NCBI GenBank assembly: GCA_003503535.1
Contig: DOCI01000052.1
Span: 70,986-85,700 of the forward strand
Reading direction: 5' to 3'
DNA: 14,715 nucleotides
From: Planctomycetaceae bacterium
GTDB lineage: Bacteria; Planctomycetota; Planctomycetia; Planctomycetales; Planctomycetaceae
Shown here: piece by piece, positions 8,058 to 14,715 of the stretch
How the letters are laid out: every line of letters begins with the position of its first letter
How positions within the stretch are numbered: position 1 is the stretch's first letter
Notes under the pieces: model-generated
The model's database searches: none
Seen by the model: only the letters and a program-made list of their open reading frames with translations
What the model was told of the DNA's origin: nothing
Program-made: the position numbers and the translations under genes

Positions 8058-8945
8058 CTATCTCAAATGGCGTGAATCGAGTAACTGTTTCGGAGGAACG
8101 CCGTAAATTCTTTTAAACGCTCGGGAAAACTGAAAGGCGTCTGGATAACCCAAATGAGCGGCCACTTGCTTCACGAGCAGGCCTTCATCGAGCAGTAACT
8201 CGGCAGCAGAATTCATTTTCAGCCGGAGCAGAAATTGATATGCCCCGGCTCCTGCGAACTTCTTAAACAATCGAGAGAGATAAATCGAACTGACATGACA
8301 TTCCTGCGCGGCTTCTTCAATCGTGTTTAATCGCAGGTAATGTTTTTCCAGATGTGTTCGTATTCTTTGATAAGTCTCAAAGGAACGCGGCAAGTTCCCA
8401 CCATTCGCAACAGTTCGCTGTGTGATCTTCAGCAGTAACAATCGAGCCAGGGTCTCGCAAACTGCGTCTGAAACAGAACTGTCTTCTCTGGCTTCCCGAA
8501 CAAGCATTTCAAACAGATCGATAAACTCGTGAATTGCAAAAATCCTCATCACTCTCCAAGGTATCAATCCCGTTTCCTGAAGTAGCGTCTCGACCTGTTT
8601 TCCTGAGAGATCGACGTAATATTTTCGCATCCGGTTCTGTGGATCGTTTTGAATGGTATGCTGCACGCCGGGACCATATGCAAAGACTGAGCCCGGCCCC
8701 AACGGTGACATTTTCCCATTCAGATTCAGACTCCCCTCCCCTTCCACAACAATTTCAATTGCATAAAAGGGAAAATCGACACGCTTCACCACGTACTCTG
8801 GCCGCATCCGTTCAACACCACCACAAACGACCGACAACGGTCGATTAGGATCGGGATTCAAATTGAGATAGTACCGACGTGCATCAGTCACCTGTTGAGA
8901 GACAAATGTGGGTTCGACCTGTGATTCCTGATTCTGTTTTGCCAT
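8058..8945 (-). CDS. AraC-family transcriptional regulator of the sugar catabolic cluster
   Basis: DNA-binding regulator of 295 aa. The N-terminal part (about 35-130) is a cupin-like ligand-binding domain (GSLNLNGKMSPLGPGSVFAY region). The C-terminal part (about 188-292) has the two helix-turn-helix units of the AraC/XylS family: the first around EEAAQECHVSSIYLSRLFKK, the second around VKQVAAHLGYPDAFQFSRAF followed by GVPPKQ. The gene is divergent from the aldo/keto reductase gene and flanked on both sides by pathway genes, so it probably responds to L-galactose or an intermediate and controls these genes; the inverted repeats at 8962-8979 and 9000-9035 are candidate sites. No ribosome binding site is evident before the ATG at 8945. 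The family is certain; ligand and targets are inferred. Confidence 0.92.
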   Translation of the reverse strand: MAKQNQESQVEPTFVSQQVTDARRYYLNLNPDPNRPLSVVCGGVERMRPEYVVKRVDFPFYAIEIVVEGEGSLNLNGKMSPLGPGSVFAYGPGVQHTIQNDPQNRMRKYYVDLSGKQVETLLQETGLIPWRVMRIFAIHEFIDLFEMLVREAREDSSVSDAVCETLARLLLLKITQRTVANGGNLPRSFETYQRIRTHLEKHYLRLNTIEEAAQECHVSSIYLSRLFKKFAGAGAYQFLLRLKMNSAAELLLDEGLLVKQVAAHLGYPDAFQFSRAFKRIYGVPPKQLLDSRHLR

Positions 8946-8961
8946 TCATACAGGTTAAGAA

Positions 8962-8979
8962 TTGACATGTAAGAGTCAA
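8962..8979. promoter_or_regulatory. Inverted repeat TTGAC-N8-GTCAA in the divergent promoter region
   Basis: TTGAC (8962-8966) and GTCAA (8975-8979) form an inverted repeat 10-27 bp upstream of the -35 box proposed for the aldo/keto reductase gene, where an activator of the AraC type would be expected. It lies only 17 bp from the AraC start codon, so it could also serve autoregulation. Its arms are short and may be coincidental. Confidence 0.3.
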
Positions 8980-8988
8980 GTCCTGCTA

Positions 8989-9016
8989 TTCACATCGGAA
9001 AGTATTGCTCCATAAT
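8989..9016 (+). promoter_or_regulatory. Candidate promoter of the aldo/keto reductase operon
   Basis: TTCACA (8989-8994, 5 of 6 to the -35 consensus), a 16-bp spacer and CATAAT (9011-9016, 5 of 6 to the -10 consensus). Transcription would begin near 9023, leaving a leader of about 48 nt before the ATG at 9071. Confidence 0.45.
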
Positions 9017-9035
9017 TCAATGAGAATCAATACTT
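9000..9035. promoter_or_regulatory. Inverted repeat AAGTATTG-N20-CAATACTT over the -10/start region
   Basis: A perfect 8-bp inverted repeat (9000-9007 and 9028-9035) straddles the proposed -10 box and transcription start of the aldo/keto reductase operon. That position fits a repressor or an AraC half-site pair. As an RNA hairpin its 20-nt loop is long and it has no T run. Confidence 0.4.
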
Positions 9036-9070
9036 ACTAACAAACTCCAACATAAACAGGATTGGCTCAG

Positions 9071-10003
9071 ATGCAGACGCGAAAACTCGGACAGACCGAT
9101 CTCGAACTTCCCATCCTCAGTTTTGGAGCCTCTTCGCTCGGCCAGGAATTTCGCAGTGTTCAACTCGATCAGGCGATCGAAAGTGTTCACACCGCTTTGG
9201 ATTGTGAAATCAATTTTCTGGACACCTCGCCATTTTACGGACGCGGCATGTCGGAAGTCCTGCTCGGCATCGCCTTGCGAGGTGTTCCTCGCGATGAATA
9301 CTTGCTCTGCACAAAACTGGGACGATACGACCTGCAACATTTTGACTTCTCTGCTAAACGCGTGGCGGAAAGTGTCGATGTCAGTCTACATCGATTAGGG
9401 ACAGATCATCTTGATATCGTTTTGTGTCACGACATTGAATTCGTGCCACTCGATCAGATCGTTGAAGAAACCATACCCGCTTTGAAAAAGATCAAAGAGT
9501 CTGGAAAAGTGCGGTACTTCGGGATCAGCGGATATCCCATGAAAGTTTTCCGAGAGATTACTGCCCAATGTGATATTGATTGTGTGCTTTCTTATAATCA
9601 GTACACACTCCAAAACCGACGCTTTGCTGAAGAGATGGTGCCTGAATTAAAATCCAAAGGTATCGGCATCATGAATGCCGGGCCATTCTCAGCAAGACTG
9701 TTAACGCAAACCGCTCCCCCCGACTGGTTAAAAGAACCAGAAGAAGTGAAAGCAGCTGCTCGCAAGGCAGCCGAGTTTTGTCAGAAACAGGGAGTCGATA
9801 TCGCACAACTGGCGTTGCAGTTTTCCTGTGCCAATCCCGACATGGCGACCACCGTTGCTGGCAGCGCCAATCCAGACAACATCCGCAAATGGAAAAAATG
9901 GCTGGAGGAACCGCTCGATCAGCAATTGCTCAAAGACGTAGAAGCAATTTTCGAACCCGTCATGAACATCGGTCACAAAGAGGGATTGCCGGAAAATAAT
10001 TAA
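9071..10003 (+). CDS. Aldo/keto reductase, predicted L-galactose 1-dehydrogenase
   Basis: Cytoplasmic NAD(P)-dependent TIM-barrel oxidoreductase of 310 aa. The catalytic tetrad is visible as D51 and Y56 (LDTSPFYG), K82 (TKLGRY) and H120 (CHDIEF). The stretches FDFSAKRV, CHDIEFVPLDQIVEETIPAL, GKVRYFGISG, APPDW and LALQFSCAN closely match, from memory, plant L-galactose dehydrogenase, which oxidises L-galactose to L-galactono-lactone. L-fucose or D-arabinose dehydrogenase activity is an alternative, since related enzymes accept these sugars. Start choice: ATG at 9071 has AGGA 9 nt upstream (9058-9061); an in-frame TTG at 9062 abuts that AGGA and is less likely. The lactone product would be opened by the lactonase at 7074 and the acid passed to the dehydrogenase at 10108. 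It is first in a probable operon running to 14340 and is divergent from the AraC gene. Confidence 0.88.
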   Translation: MQTRKLGQTDLELPILSFGASSLGQEFRSVQLDQAIESVHTALDCEINFLDTSPFYGRGMSEVLLGIALRGVPRDEYLLCTKLGRYDLQHFDFSAKRVAESVDVSLHRLGTDHLDIVLCHDIEFVPLDQIVEETIPALKKIKESGKVRYFGISGYPMKVFREITAQCDIDCVLSYNQYTLQNRRFAEEMVPELKSKGIGIMNAGPFSARLLTQTAPPDWLKEPEEVKAAARKAAEFCQKQGVDIAQLALQFSCANPDMATTVAGSANPDNIRKWKKWLEEPLDQQLLKDVEAIFEPVMNIGHKEGLPENN

Positions 10004-10017
10004 CTAATTCTACAGGC

Positions 10018-10063
10018 GAGCCGAGTCAGTCAGGACTCGGGTACGTTCACTTCAGCGTGGCTC
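10018..10063 (+). promoter_or_regulatory. Intergenic hairpin between aldo/keto reductase and zinc dehydrogenase genes
   Basis: CCGAGTC (10021-10027) and GACTCGG (10034-10040) form a perfect 7-bp stem with a 6-nt loop. An alternative long-range pairing joins GAGCC (10018-10022) with GGCTC (10059-10063), followed by the A/T-rich TATTTATTATT. It could act as a leaky terminator or mRNA-stabilising structure inside the operon; the role is not established. Confidence 0.4.
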
Positions 10064-10107
10064 TATTTATTATTACCGCACAGCGGTCTCTTCATAAAGA
10101 ATAAATC

Positions 10108-11136
10108 ATGAAAGCACTTCAACTGGAAAATCCGAAAGTCTGGCGGATGATTGACATTCCGGAACCGGAAGCACCTGGCGACGGCGAAGCTCTGGTGCGA
10201 GTACATCGTGTCGGCATTTGTGGAACTGACGTCGGCGGATATCTCGGCAAAATGCCTTTCTTTTCCTATCCCCGCATTCCCGGTCACGAACTTGGCGTCG
10301 AGGTTCTGGAAGTGGGTAGCGATGTTACAAACATCAAAGTCGGCGACCACTGTGCAGTCGAGGCGTATTTGAATTGTCAGAAGTGTTATTCCTGTCAAAG
10401 AGGGTTCACGAACTGTTGTGAACATCACAAAACCCTGGGAGTTATGTGCGATGGAGGATTAACTGATCGGATTATTCTTCCCGCCAGAAAATTACACCCG
10501 GCAAACAATCTCAAATATGAACAAGCCGCTCTGGTGGAAACTCTAGCTATCGGATGCCACGCCGTTGACCGTGCTGCTTCCAGGAAGGGGGAAACGGTTT
10601 TGATTATCGGAGCCGGGCCGATTGGATTGTCTGCTCTGGAATTCGTCAAAATCTCAGGAGCACGACCGATTGTTGCCGATTTGAGTGATTCGCGACTCGA
10701 ATTCGTCCGTGAAAAAATGGGAGTGCCCGACACCATTCTGATTCAGAATAATGAAAGCGATTTTTCCACACTCGAAGAAATGACGAATGGTCAACGAGCC
10801 GATGTGGTGATCGATGCGACCGGACACAACGGATCGATGGTTCGATCACTGGAACTGGCGGCTTTTGCCGGGCGTGTCGTCTATGTTGGCATCACTCAGC
10901 AAAACCTGGAATTCCCGCATGCCCCGGTGATGCACCGCCGCGAATTGACGCTGATGGCCAGTCGAAATGCGTTATCGTCTGACTTCGCCCGCATTATCAG
11001 TCTGATCGAAGATGGCACGATCAACACGACTCCCTGGATCACACACCGGACAACATTTGATAAAGTGATTGACGAGTTTGAGACCTTCACACGACCGGAG
11101 TCGGGTGTAATCAAAGCGGTGATTGAATTGCCTTGA
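10108..11136 (+). CDS. Zinc-dependent medium-chain dehydrogenase, predicted L-galactonate 5-dehydrogenase (LgoD-like)
   Basis: Cytoplasmic medium-chain alcohol dehydrogenase of 342 aa. Catalytic zinc ligands are visible: C38 (GICGTD), H60-E61 (PGHE) and E144. Four cysteines, C90, C93, C96 and C104, form the structural zinc lobe. The Rossmann motif is GAGPIGL (168-174). The segments PFFSYPR, TNCCE and ASRNA match what I recall of E. coli LgoD (YjjN), which oxidises L-galactonate at C5 to D-tagaturonate. The next gene encodes tagaturonate epimerase, which strongly supports that product. Other possibilities within the family are sorbitol, threonine or L-idonate type dehydrogenases, which fit the neighbours less well. 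The gene is 104 bp after the aldo/keto reductase; no clear ribosome binding site precedes ATG 10108. Family certain, substrate inferred. Confidence 0.88.
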   Translation: MKALQLENPKVWRMIDIPEPEAPGDGEALVRVHRVGICGTDVGGYLGKMPFFSYPRIPGHELGVEVLEVGSDVTNIKVGDHCAVEAYLNCQKCYSCQRGFTNCCEHHKTLGVMCDGGLTDRIILPARKLHPANNLKYEQAALVETLAIGCHAVDRAASRKGETVLIIGAGPIGLSALEFVKISGARPIVADLSDSRLEFVREKMGVPDTILIQNNESDFSTLEEMTNGQRADVVIDATGHNGSMVRSLELAAFAGRVVYVGITQQNLEFPHAPVMHRRELTLMASRNALSSDFARIISLIEDGTINTTPWITHRTTFDKVIDEFETFTRPESGVIKAVIELP

Positions 11137-11178
11137 ATGATATCTGTCTGAGTAAACATTTATCTATTCAGTACATAC

Positions 11179-11302
11179 GGGTCACCTCTCCCTCTGGAAG
11201 AGGTTCAGGGTGAAAGGAATCGGTGTTGATTGCAGCAAGAACGTCGAAGGCATCCCCTCATCCGGCCTTCGGCCACCTACTTTCCTGAGAGAAGGAAACT
11301 TA
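11179..11302. repeat. REP-like dispersed repeat with three small hairpins
   Basis: The gap between the zinc dehydrogenase and uxaE holds a compact block of palindromes: TCACC (11182-11186) with GGTGA (11209-11213) around CCTCT-GGA-AGAGG, then CCCTCATCCGGCCTTCGGCC with GGCC-TTC-GGCC, then TTTCCT-GAGAGA-AGGAAA. This wording is typical of REP-like intergenic repeats in many bacterial genomes, usually in the form TCACCCTCTCCC ... CCTCATCCGGCC. Only one copy lies in this window, so the dispersed nature is recalled, not shown. Confidence 0.65.
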
Positions 11303-11420
11303 ATTGTTTTCAAAGAGATGGGAAGACGGTCGCATCCCTTATTCTTTTGACGCCTCACGATACACCCCGCAAAGATATATCAATAAAAAAAGACGTTCTT
11401 CTTTAAGAAAGCAAAATAGA

Positions 11421-12698
11421 ATGCCCGAACAAAACAAACACCACTGCGTCACACTCGGACTGGCTCCCAGCTTTGGATTTGGCGATCGAATTGGTCTGGC
11501 AACTCCTGGTCATGTCGAAGCAATGAAACGTGCCGGGGGCAGTATCGAGCCGATTTTTCCTCAGCAGTCAATTCGAGAAATGACTCGCACCAAACGAACC
11601 GCCACTCAGGTGATGTCTGATGCGATGAATGGAGCAATCAGTTCAGGCTGGACAGGGCGAATTGGAGCCGACGCCGATCATTTGAAAACACCGGACGATG
11701 TGAATGTCACTGCCGAAGCTGGCTTCACGTTTTTCACGCTCGATCCGTCCGGCGAAGTCGATCAGAAAGCGGACGACTACTCCGAAGCTCAGGTGAAAGA
11801 AAAGTTCGAACAAGTCAAAAACTCAGCTCCCTGGTACGACTCTTATGTCGGAAAGTCTTTGCAATTATCCACAGGAACAAAAATTGATCTGACGGAAGAA
11901 GTTTGTATGCGGGCAGCCGTGAAATATGGTGCTGCCATTCAGAAAGCATTAAGTTTGGCAGATCACATTCGCAATGTCCACGAGAAATTACGGCGTGAAT
12001 ATGAGATAGAATTGTCTGTCGATGAAACCGATCAGCCAACCACTTTGGCAGAACATTACATCATTGCGGACCAGTGCCTTAAGGGTGAAATGAAACTCGT
12101 CAGTCTGGCCCCTCGATTCATCGGCGAGTTGGAAAAGGGTGTCGATTACAAAGGAGATGTCGACGCATTGGAGTCGTCATTGAACGATCATGCCGCCATC
12201 GCAGAATTGCTTGGGCCTTATAAATTGAGCCTGCATTCCGGCTCCGACAAAATCTCCATGTACCCGGCTCTGGCACGAGCGACGAAGGGACGGTTTCATG
12301 TCAAGACTGCTGGAACCAGCTATCTGGAAGCACTTCGTGTTGTCGCCCGGCACGATGAAGCCCTGTTTCGCCGCATCGTTCGCTTTGGGCGCGAACGTTA
12401 CGATACCGACAAAGCGACCTACCACGTTTCTGCTACGAATGCAGAGGTACCTGATGAAAGCGATCTGAATGTGACTAAACTCGAACAAGTCTATCTCGAA
12501 CGCTGGTGCGATGTACCACAAGGGAAAGGCTTCACCGAACCGGGACGACAAATTCTGCATTGCACATTCGGCTCAACCTTAACCGATGTCGATCTGGGTC
12601 CTGCTATCCGATCCGTTCTGGAGTCACATCCAGACACGTACAAAGAAGTTCTGGCCGATCATTTCGCACGTCATTTAGAGGCACTTAATGAATATTAA
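11421..12698 (+). CDS. uxaE: Tagaturonate epimerase (UxaE family)
   Basis: Cytoplasmic metal-dependent sugar-acid epimerase that interconverts D-tagaturonate and D-fructuronate. From ATG 11421 the protein is 425 aa. Family-like segments are SFGFGDRIGLATPGH (17-31), GRIGADADHLK (about nt 11658-11690), LSLHSGSDKISMYP (about 270-283) and KTAGTSYLEALRVVARHDE after it. The frame stays open back to a TTG at 11304, but those 39 residues overlap the REP-like block and look like translated intergenic DNA, so ATG 11421 is the better start even though its ribosome binding site is poor. The enzyme was described in Thermotoga, where it takes the place of tagaturonate reductase, altronate dehydratase and related steps. 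Here it follows the predicted L-galactonate dehydrogenase that would make its substrate. Family assignment is from memory of the conserved motifs. Confidence 0.85.
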   Translation: MPEQNKHHCVTLGLAPSFGFGDRIGLATPGHVEAMKRAGGSIEPIFPQQSIREMTRTKRTATQVMSDAMNGAISSGWTGRIGADADHLKTPDDVNVTAEAGFTFFTLDPSGEVDQKADDYSEAQVKEKFEQVKNSAPWYDSYVGKSLQLSTGTKIDLTEEVCMRAAVKYGAAIQKALSLADHIRNVHEKLRREYEIELSVDETDQPTTLAEHYIIADQCLKGEMKLVSLAPRFIGELEKGVDYKGDVDALESSLNDHAAIAELLGPYKLSLHSGSDKISMYPALARATKGRFHVKTAGTSYLEALRVVARHDEALFRRIVRFGRERYDTDKATYHVSATNAEVPDESDLNVTKLEQVYLERWCDVPQGKGFTEPGRQILHCTFGSTLTDVDLGPAIRSVLESHPDTYKEVLADHFARHLEALNEY

Positions 12699-12789
12699 CA
12701 GGTTTTCTAACGACAATACTTCACATAACTGTTAACTTATCTATTCCTCGATCAATTCCTATTCAACAGAGCCGAGAGAGATTTAGACA

Positions 12790-14340
12790 ATGCTTCAACC
12801 AAAACGCGAACTGTTTTCTTTCCAAAACTGGACACTGTTTTCCAGTCTTGTTATCGCCTGTCTGCTGGTTCTGCCAAACATGACTTTTGGAGAAAAGGCC
12901 GTTTCTAAACGCCCTAATATTCTATTCATCATTGTCGATGATCAATCTCCGTTTGACTTGAGAGTATATAATGAAAGCACGTCATTAGAAACGCCGACGA
13001 TTGATCGGCTGGCAGCAGAAGGCGTTGTTGTTGATCGAGCCTATCAAATGGGATCCTGGTCGGGAGCAGTCTGCACGCCATCGCGTCACATGGTGATGAG
13101 CGGTCGTACTGTCTGGCATATTCCTGATCGGAGCAAGAGAACGCAAAACAATCCTCACATTGGTAAAGATCAACTAGTCCCTCCGGATCTGGCAGATTAC
13201 ACGATGGCTGCCGTTTTCAATCGAGCTGGTTACGACACAATGCGAACCTGTAAAAACGGAAACAGTTATGATGCAGCCAATAAAAAGTTTACCATTCGAC
13301 ACGATGCCACCAAACGAGGCGGCACTGCAGAGTCGGGAAGTGCCTGGCATGCCAAGCAGGTGCTCGAATATCTGGGCGATCGAGAGTCCAGTCAAGATGA
13401 AGATCCTTTTCTAATTTACTTCGGCTTTTCGCATCCTCACGATACGCGCGATGGTCGCCCCGATTTGCTGGAGAAATATGGAGCAGTCAACCACAGCGAC
13501 CCGAACACTTATCCCCCAAAAAACGATAAGCAACCTGCTCTGCCGATCAATTATCTTCCTGAACATCCTTTCCATCACGGCCATCCTAATTTGCGTGATG
13601 AAGTTGCTGTGAGTGGTGTCTGGAAACGACGTGACCCGCTCACGATCCGCAATGAACTGGGACGCGAATTTGCCTGCAGCGAAAACATCGATCAGCAAAT
13701 CGACCGAGTTCTCAAAAAGCTGGAAGCGATGGGAGAACTCGACAACACTTATATCGTCTACACCTCTGACCACGGCATGGCCATTGGACGACACGGACTT
13801 CAGGGGAAGCAAAATCTATACGAACATACCTGGCGTGTTCCCTACATTGTGAAAGGCCCAGGTCTGCCAGCCGGGAAACGAGTTCAAGGAAATATTTATC
13901 TGCTGGACACCCTGGCCACTTTGTGTGACTTCGCTGGCATTACTCCTCCAGAGTCCAATGAAGGAATCAGTTTTCGAAAAGTGCTCGAAGGACAGGAATC
14001 AACAGTCCGCGACACACTCTTCGGCGTCTATTGTGGCGGCACAAAACCGGGAATGCGAAGTGTTCGAAAGGGAGACTGGAAGCTGATCAAGTACGATGTC
14101 CTGGATGGAACCGTTCGCGAGACTCAATTGTTCAATCTGAAAGAGAATCCGCATGAATTCCTGCAGGAACATCATTTTCAAAAGCTTCAGGAACTCACTG
14201 GAGCGAAGCCAGAAGATCATCAGATCAATCTGGCAGACGATCCTAAATACGCAAAAAAACTCGCCGAGATGGAAGCTCTGCTGGCAAAAGAAATGCAACG
14301 TCTGGATGACCCCTACCGATTGTGGGATCAAGCTCAATAG
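12790..14340 (+). CDS. Secreted S1-family sulfatase
   Basis: Sulfuric ester hydrolase of 516 aa exported by a signal peptide: basic start, hydrophobic stretch about 15-30 and probable cleavage near residue 34 (TFG/EK). The mature enzyme begins with RPNILFIIVDDQS, where D50 and D51 bind calcium. The active-site signature CTPSR lies at 95-99, with C95 to be converted to formylglycine by a separate maturase and R99 conserved. HPHD and the C-terminal metal pair D327-H328 (SDHG) are also present, so it looks active. GAGAG about 10 nt upstream of ATG 12790 could serve as ribosome binding site. It follows uxaE by 91 bp, so it is likely part of the same unit and may remove sulfate from L-galactose-containing polysaccharide or oligosaccharide. 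The S1 subfamily cannot be assigned by eye, so the substrate is only a hypothesis. Confidence 0.92.
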   Translation: MLQPKRELFSFQNWTLFSSLVIACLLVLPNMTFGEKAVSKRPNILFIIVDDQSPFDLRVYNESTSLETPTIDRLAAEGVVVDRAYQMGSWSGAVCTPSRHMVMSGRTVWHIPDRSKRTQNNPHIGKDQLVPPDLADYTMAAVFNRAGYDTMRTCKNGNSYDAANKKFTIRHDATKRGGTAESGSAWHAKQVLEYLGDRESSQDEDPFLIYFGFSHPHDTRDGRPDLLEKYGAVNHSDPNTYPPKNDKQPALPINYLPEHPFHHGHPNLRDEVAVSGVWKRRDPLTIRNELGREFACSENIDQQIDRVLKKLEAMGELDNTYIVYTSDHGMAIGRHGLQGKQNLYEHTWRVPYIVKGPGLPAGKRVQGNIYLLDTLATLCDFAGITPPESNEGISFRKVLEGQESTVRDTLFGVYCGGTKPGMRSVRKGDWKLIKYDVLDGTVRETQLFNLKENPHEFLQEHHFQKLQELTGAKPEDHQINLADDPKYAKKLAEMEALLAKEMQRLDDPYRLWDQAQ

Positions 14341-14371
14341 ATTTAGTTAACGGTCTCGATACGGAATCACT

Positions 14372-14409
14372 AAGCAAGTGGGTGTTAACCAAACACTCGC
14401 TTGCTTTTT
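14372..14409 (+). terminator. Intrinsic terminator after the sulfatase gene
   Basis: A 15-bp stem with two G-U wobbles: AAGCAAGTGGGTGTT (14372-14386) pairs with AACACTCGCTTGCTT (14392-14406), loop about 5 nt, followed by more T. It lies 32 bp after the sulfatase stop and closes the catabolic operon. Confidence 0.88.
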
Positions 14410-14461
14410 GCATTAGCATCGACATCGGGCTCTCTCGCACTGAAGAAATTTACTCATTGCC

Positions 14462-14490
14462 TTGACGACCCTCTTACAGACTGATAGTTT
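14462..14490 (+). promoter_or_regulatory. Candidate promoter of the DUF1559 gene
   Basis: TTGACG (14462-14467), a 17-bp spacer and a weak TAGTTT (14485-14490) precede the ATG at 14555 by about 65 bp, after the terminator of the previous unit. Only the -35 box is close to consensus. Confidence 0.35.
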
Positions 14491-14554
14491 ATTATTCTTA
14501 AGTACGTCAGAGTGTCCTACCCCTGCACGCCCCACTTTTCCACGGATATATCCA

Positions 14555-14715
14555 ATGCCTAAACAATTCCGCCACGCCTTCACGTTAATCGAACTTCTCG
14601 TTGTGATAGCTATCATTGCGATACTGGTTGCCTTGTTACTTCCAGCTGTTCAACAGGCCCGGGAAGCGGCTCGTCGAACTTCCTGCAAAAACAATATGAA
14701 GCAAATCGGACTGGC
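14555..14715 (+). CDS. DUF1559 family prepilin-like secreted protein, 3' partial
   Basis: The first 53 codons of a gene cut by the window edge. They encode a type IV prepilin-like leader: a short basic segment (MPKQFRHA), the processing site FTLIE with glutamate at the fifth mature position, a hydrophobic helix ([17 protein letters not shown]), then [11 protein letters not shown] and [10 protein letters not shown]. This is the hallmark of the DUF1559 proteins present in many copies in Planctomycetes. The residue before the cleavage point is Ala instead of the usual Gly. Function of the family is not established; pseudopilin-like surface or secretion roles are proposed from the leader. It has its own promoter-like sequence and is probably unrelated to the catabolic operon. 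Confidence 0.92.
   Translation, partial: MPKQFRHAFTLIELLVVIAIIAILVALLLPAVQQAREAARRTSCKNNMKQIGL

Noticed and set aside
7074..11136. A non-phosphorylated L-fucose or L-rhamnose pathway
   Set aside because: The lactonase and aldo/keto reductase would fit, but no fuconate/rhamnonate dehydratase or 2-keto-3-deoxy aldolase is present, and uxaE would have no role.
11304..11420. N-terminal extension of uxaE from a TTG start
   Set aside because: The added 39 residues cover the tail of the REP-like block and have no family character; the family-like sequence begins shortly after ATG 11421.
70..14616. Many overlapping antisense or out-of-frame reading frames of 60-130 codons
   Set aside because: They lie within well-supported genes, show no recognisable domains and have arginine/serine-rich composition typical of shadow frames.

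Overview
The window looks like part of a marine or otherwise aquatic planctomycete chromosome. Three things point there: the last, cut-off gene starts with the prepilin-like leader of the DUF1559 family that is greatly expanded in Planctomycetes; an S1 sulfatase sits beside sugar-catabolic genes; and Shine-Dalgarno signals are weak or absent before several genes. Base composition is moderate and looks uniform by eye. I see no rRNA, tRNA, CRISPR array, insertion sequence or phage gene.

Layout. (1) 2-1747 (+): the 3' part of a SulP/BicA-like anion transporter with a STAS domain and, unusually, a C-terminal SbtB/P-II-like domain. It ends at a strong bidirectional terminator. (2) 6774-1841 (-): a two-gene signalling unit. 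The first gene encodes a complete Amt ammonium channel fused to a HAMP-like linker, PAS, histidine kinase, two receiver domains and an HPt domain (1266 aa). The second encodes a REC-HD-GYP response regulator, a predicted c-di-GMP phosphodiesterase. Together they read as an ammonium-sensing phosphorelay acting on c-di-GMP. (3) 7074-14340: a sugar-acid catabolic island. It holds a COG3618 lactonase (+), an AraC regulator (-), then in one direction an aldo/keto reductase very like plant L-galactose dehydrogenase, a zinc dehydrogenase like L-galactonate 5-dehydrogenase, a tagaturonate epimerase (UxaE) and a secreted S1 sulfatase. (4) 14555-14715 (+): the start of the DUF1559 gene.

How the genes fit. 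The island gives a continuous route: L-galactose -> L-galactonolactone (aldo/keto reductase) -> L-galactonate (lactonase) -> D-tagaturonate (zinc dehydrogenase) -> D-fructuronate (UxaE). Fructuronate would then enter the usual 2-keto-3-deoxygluconate route, whose genes are not in this window. The secreted sulfatase and AraC regulator suggest induction by a sugar released from a sulfated polysaccharide containing L-galactose, such as porphyran or agar-type galactans. The order of the steps is inferred from protein families; no substrate is proven.

Regulatory candidates include a 26-bp near-palindrome just upstream of the Amt-kinase start, two inverted repeats around a promoter-like sequence between the divergent AraC and aldo/keto reductase genes, a REP-like repeat between the zinc dehydrogenase and uxaE, and clear terminators at 1772-1805 and 14372-14409.
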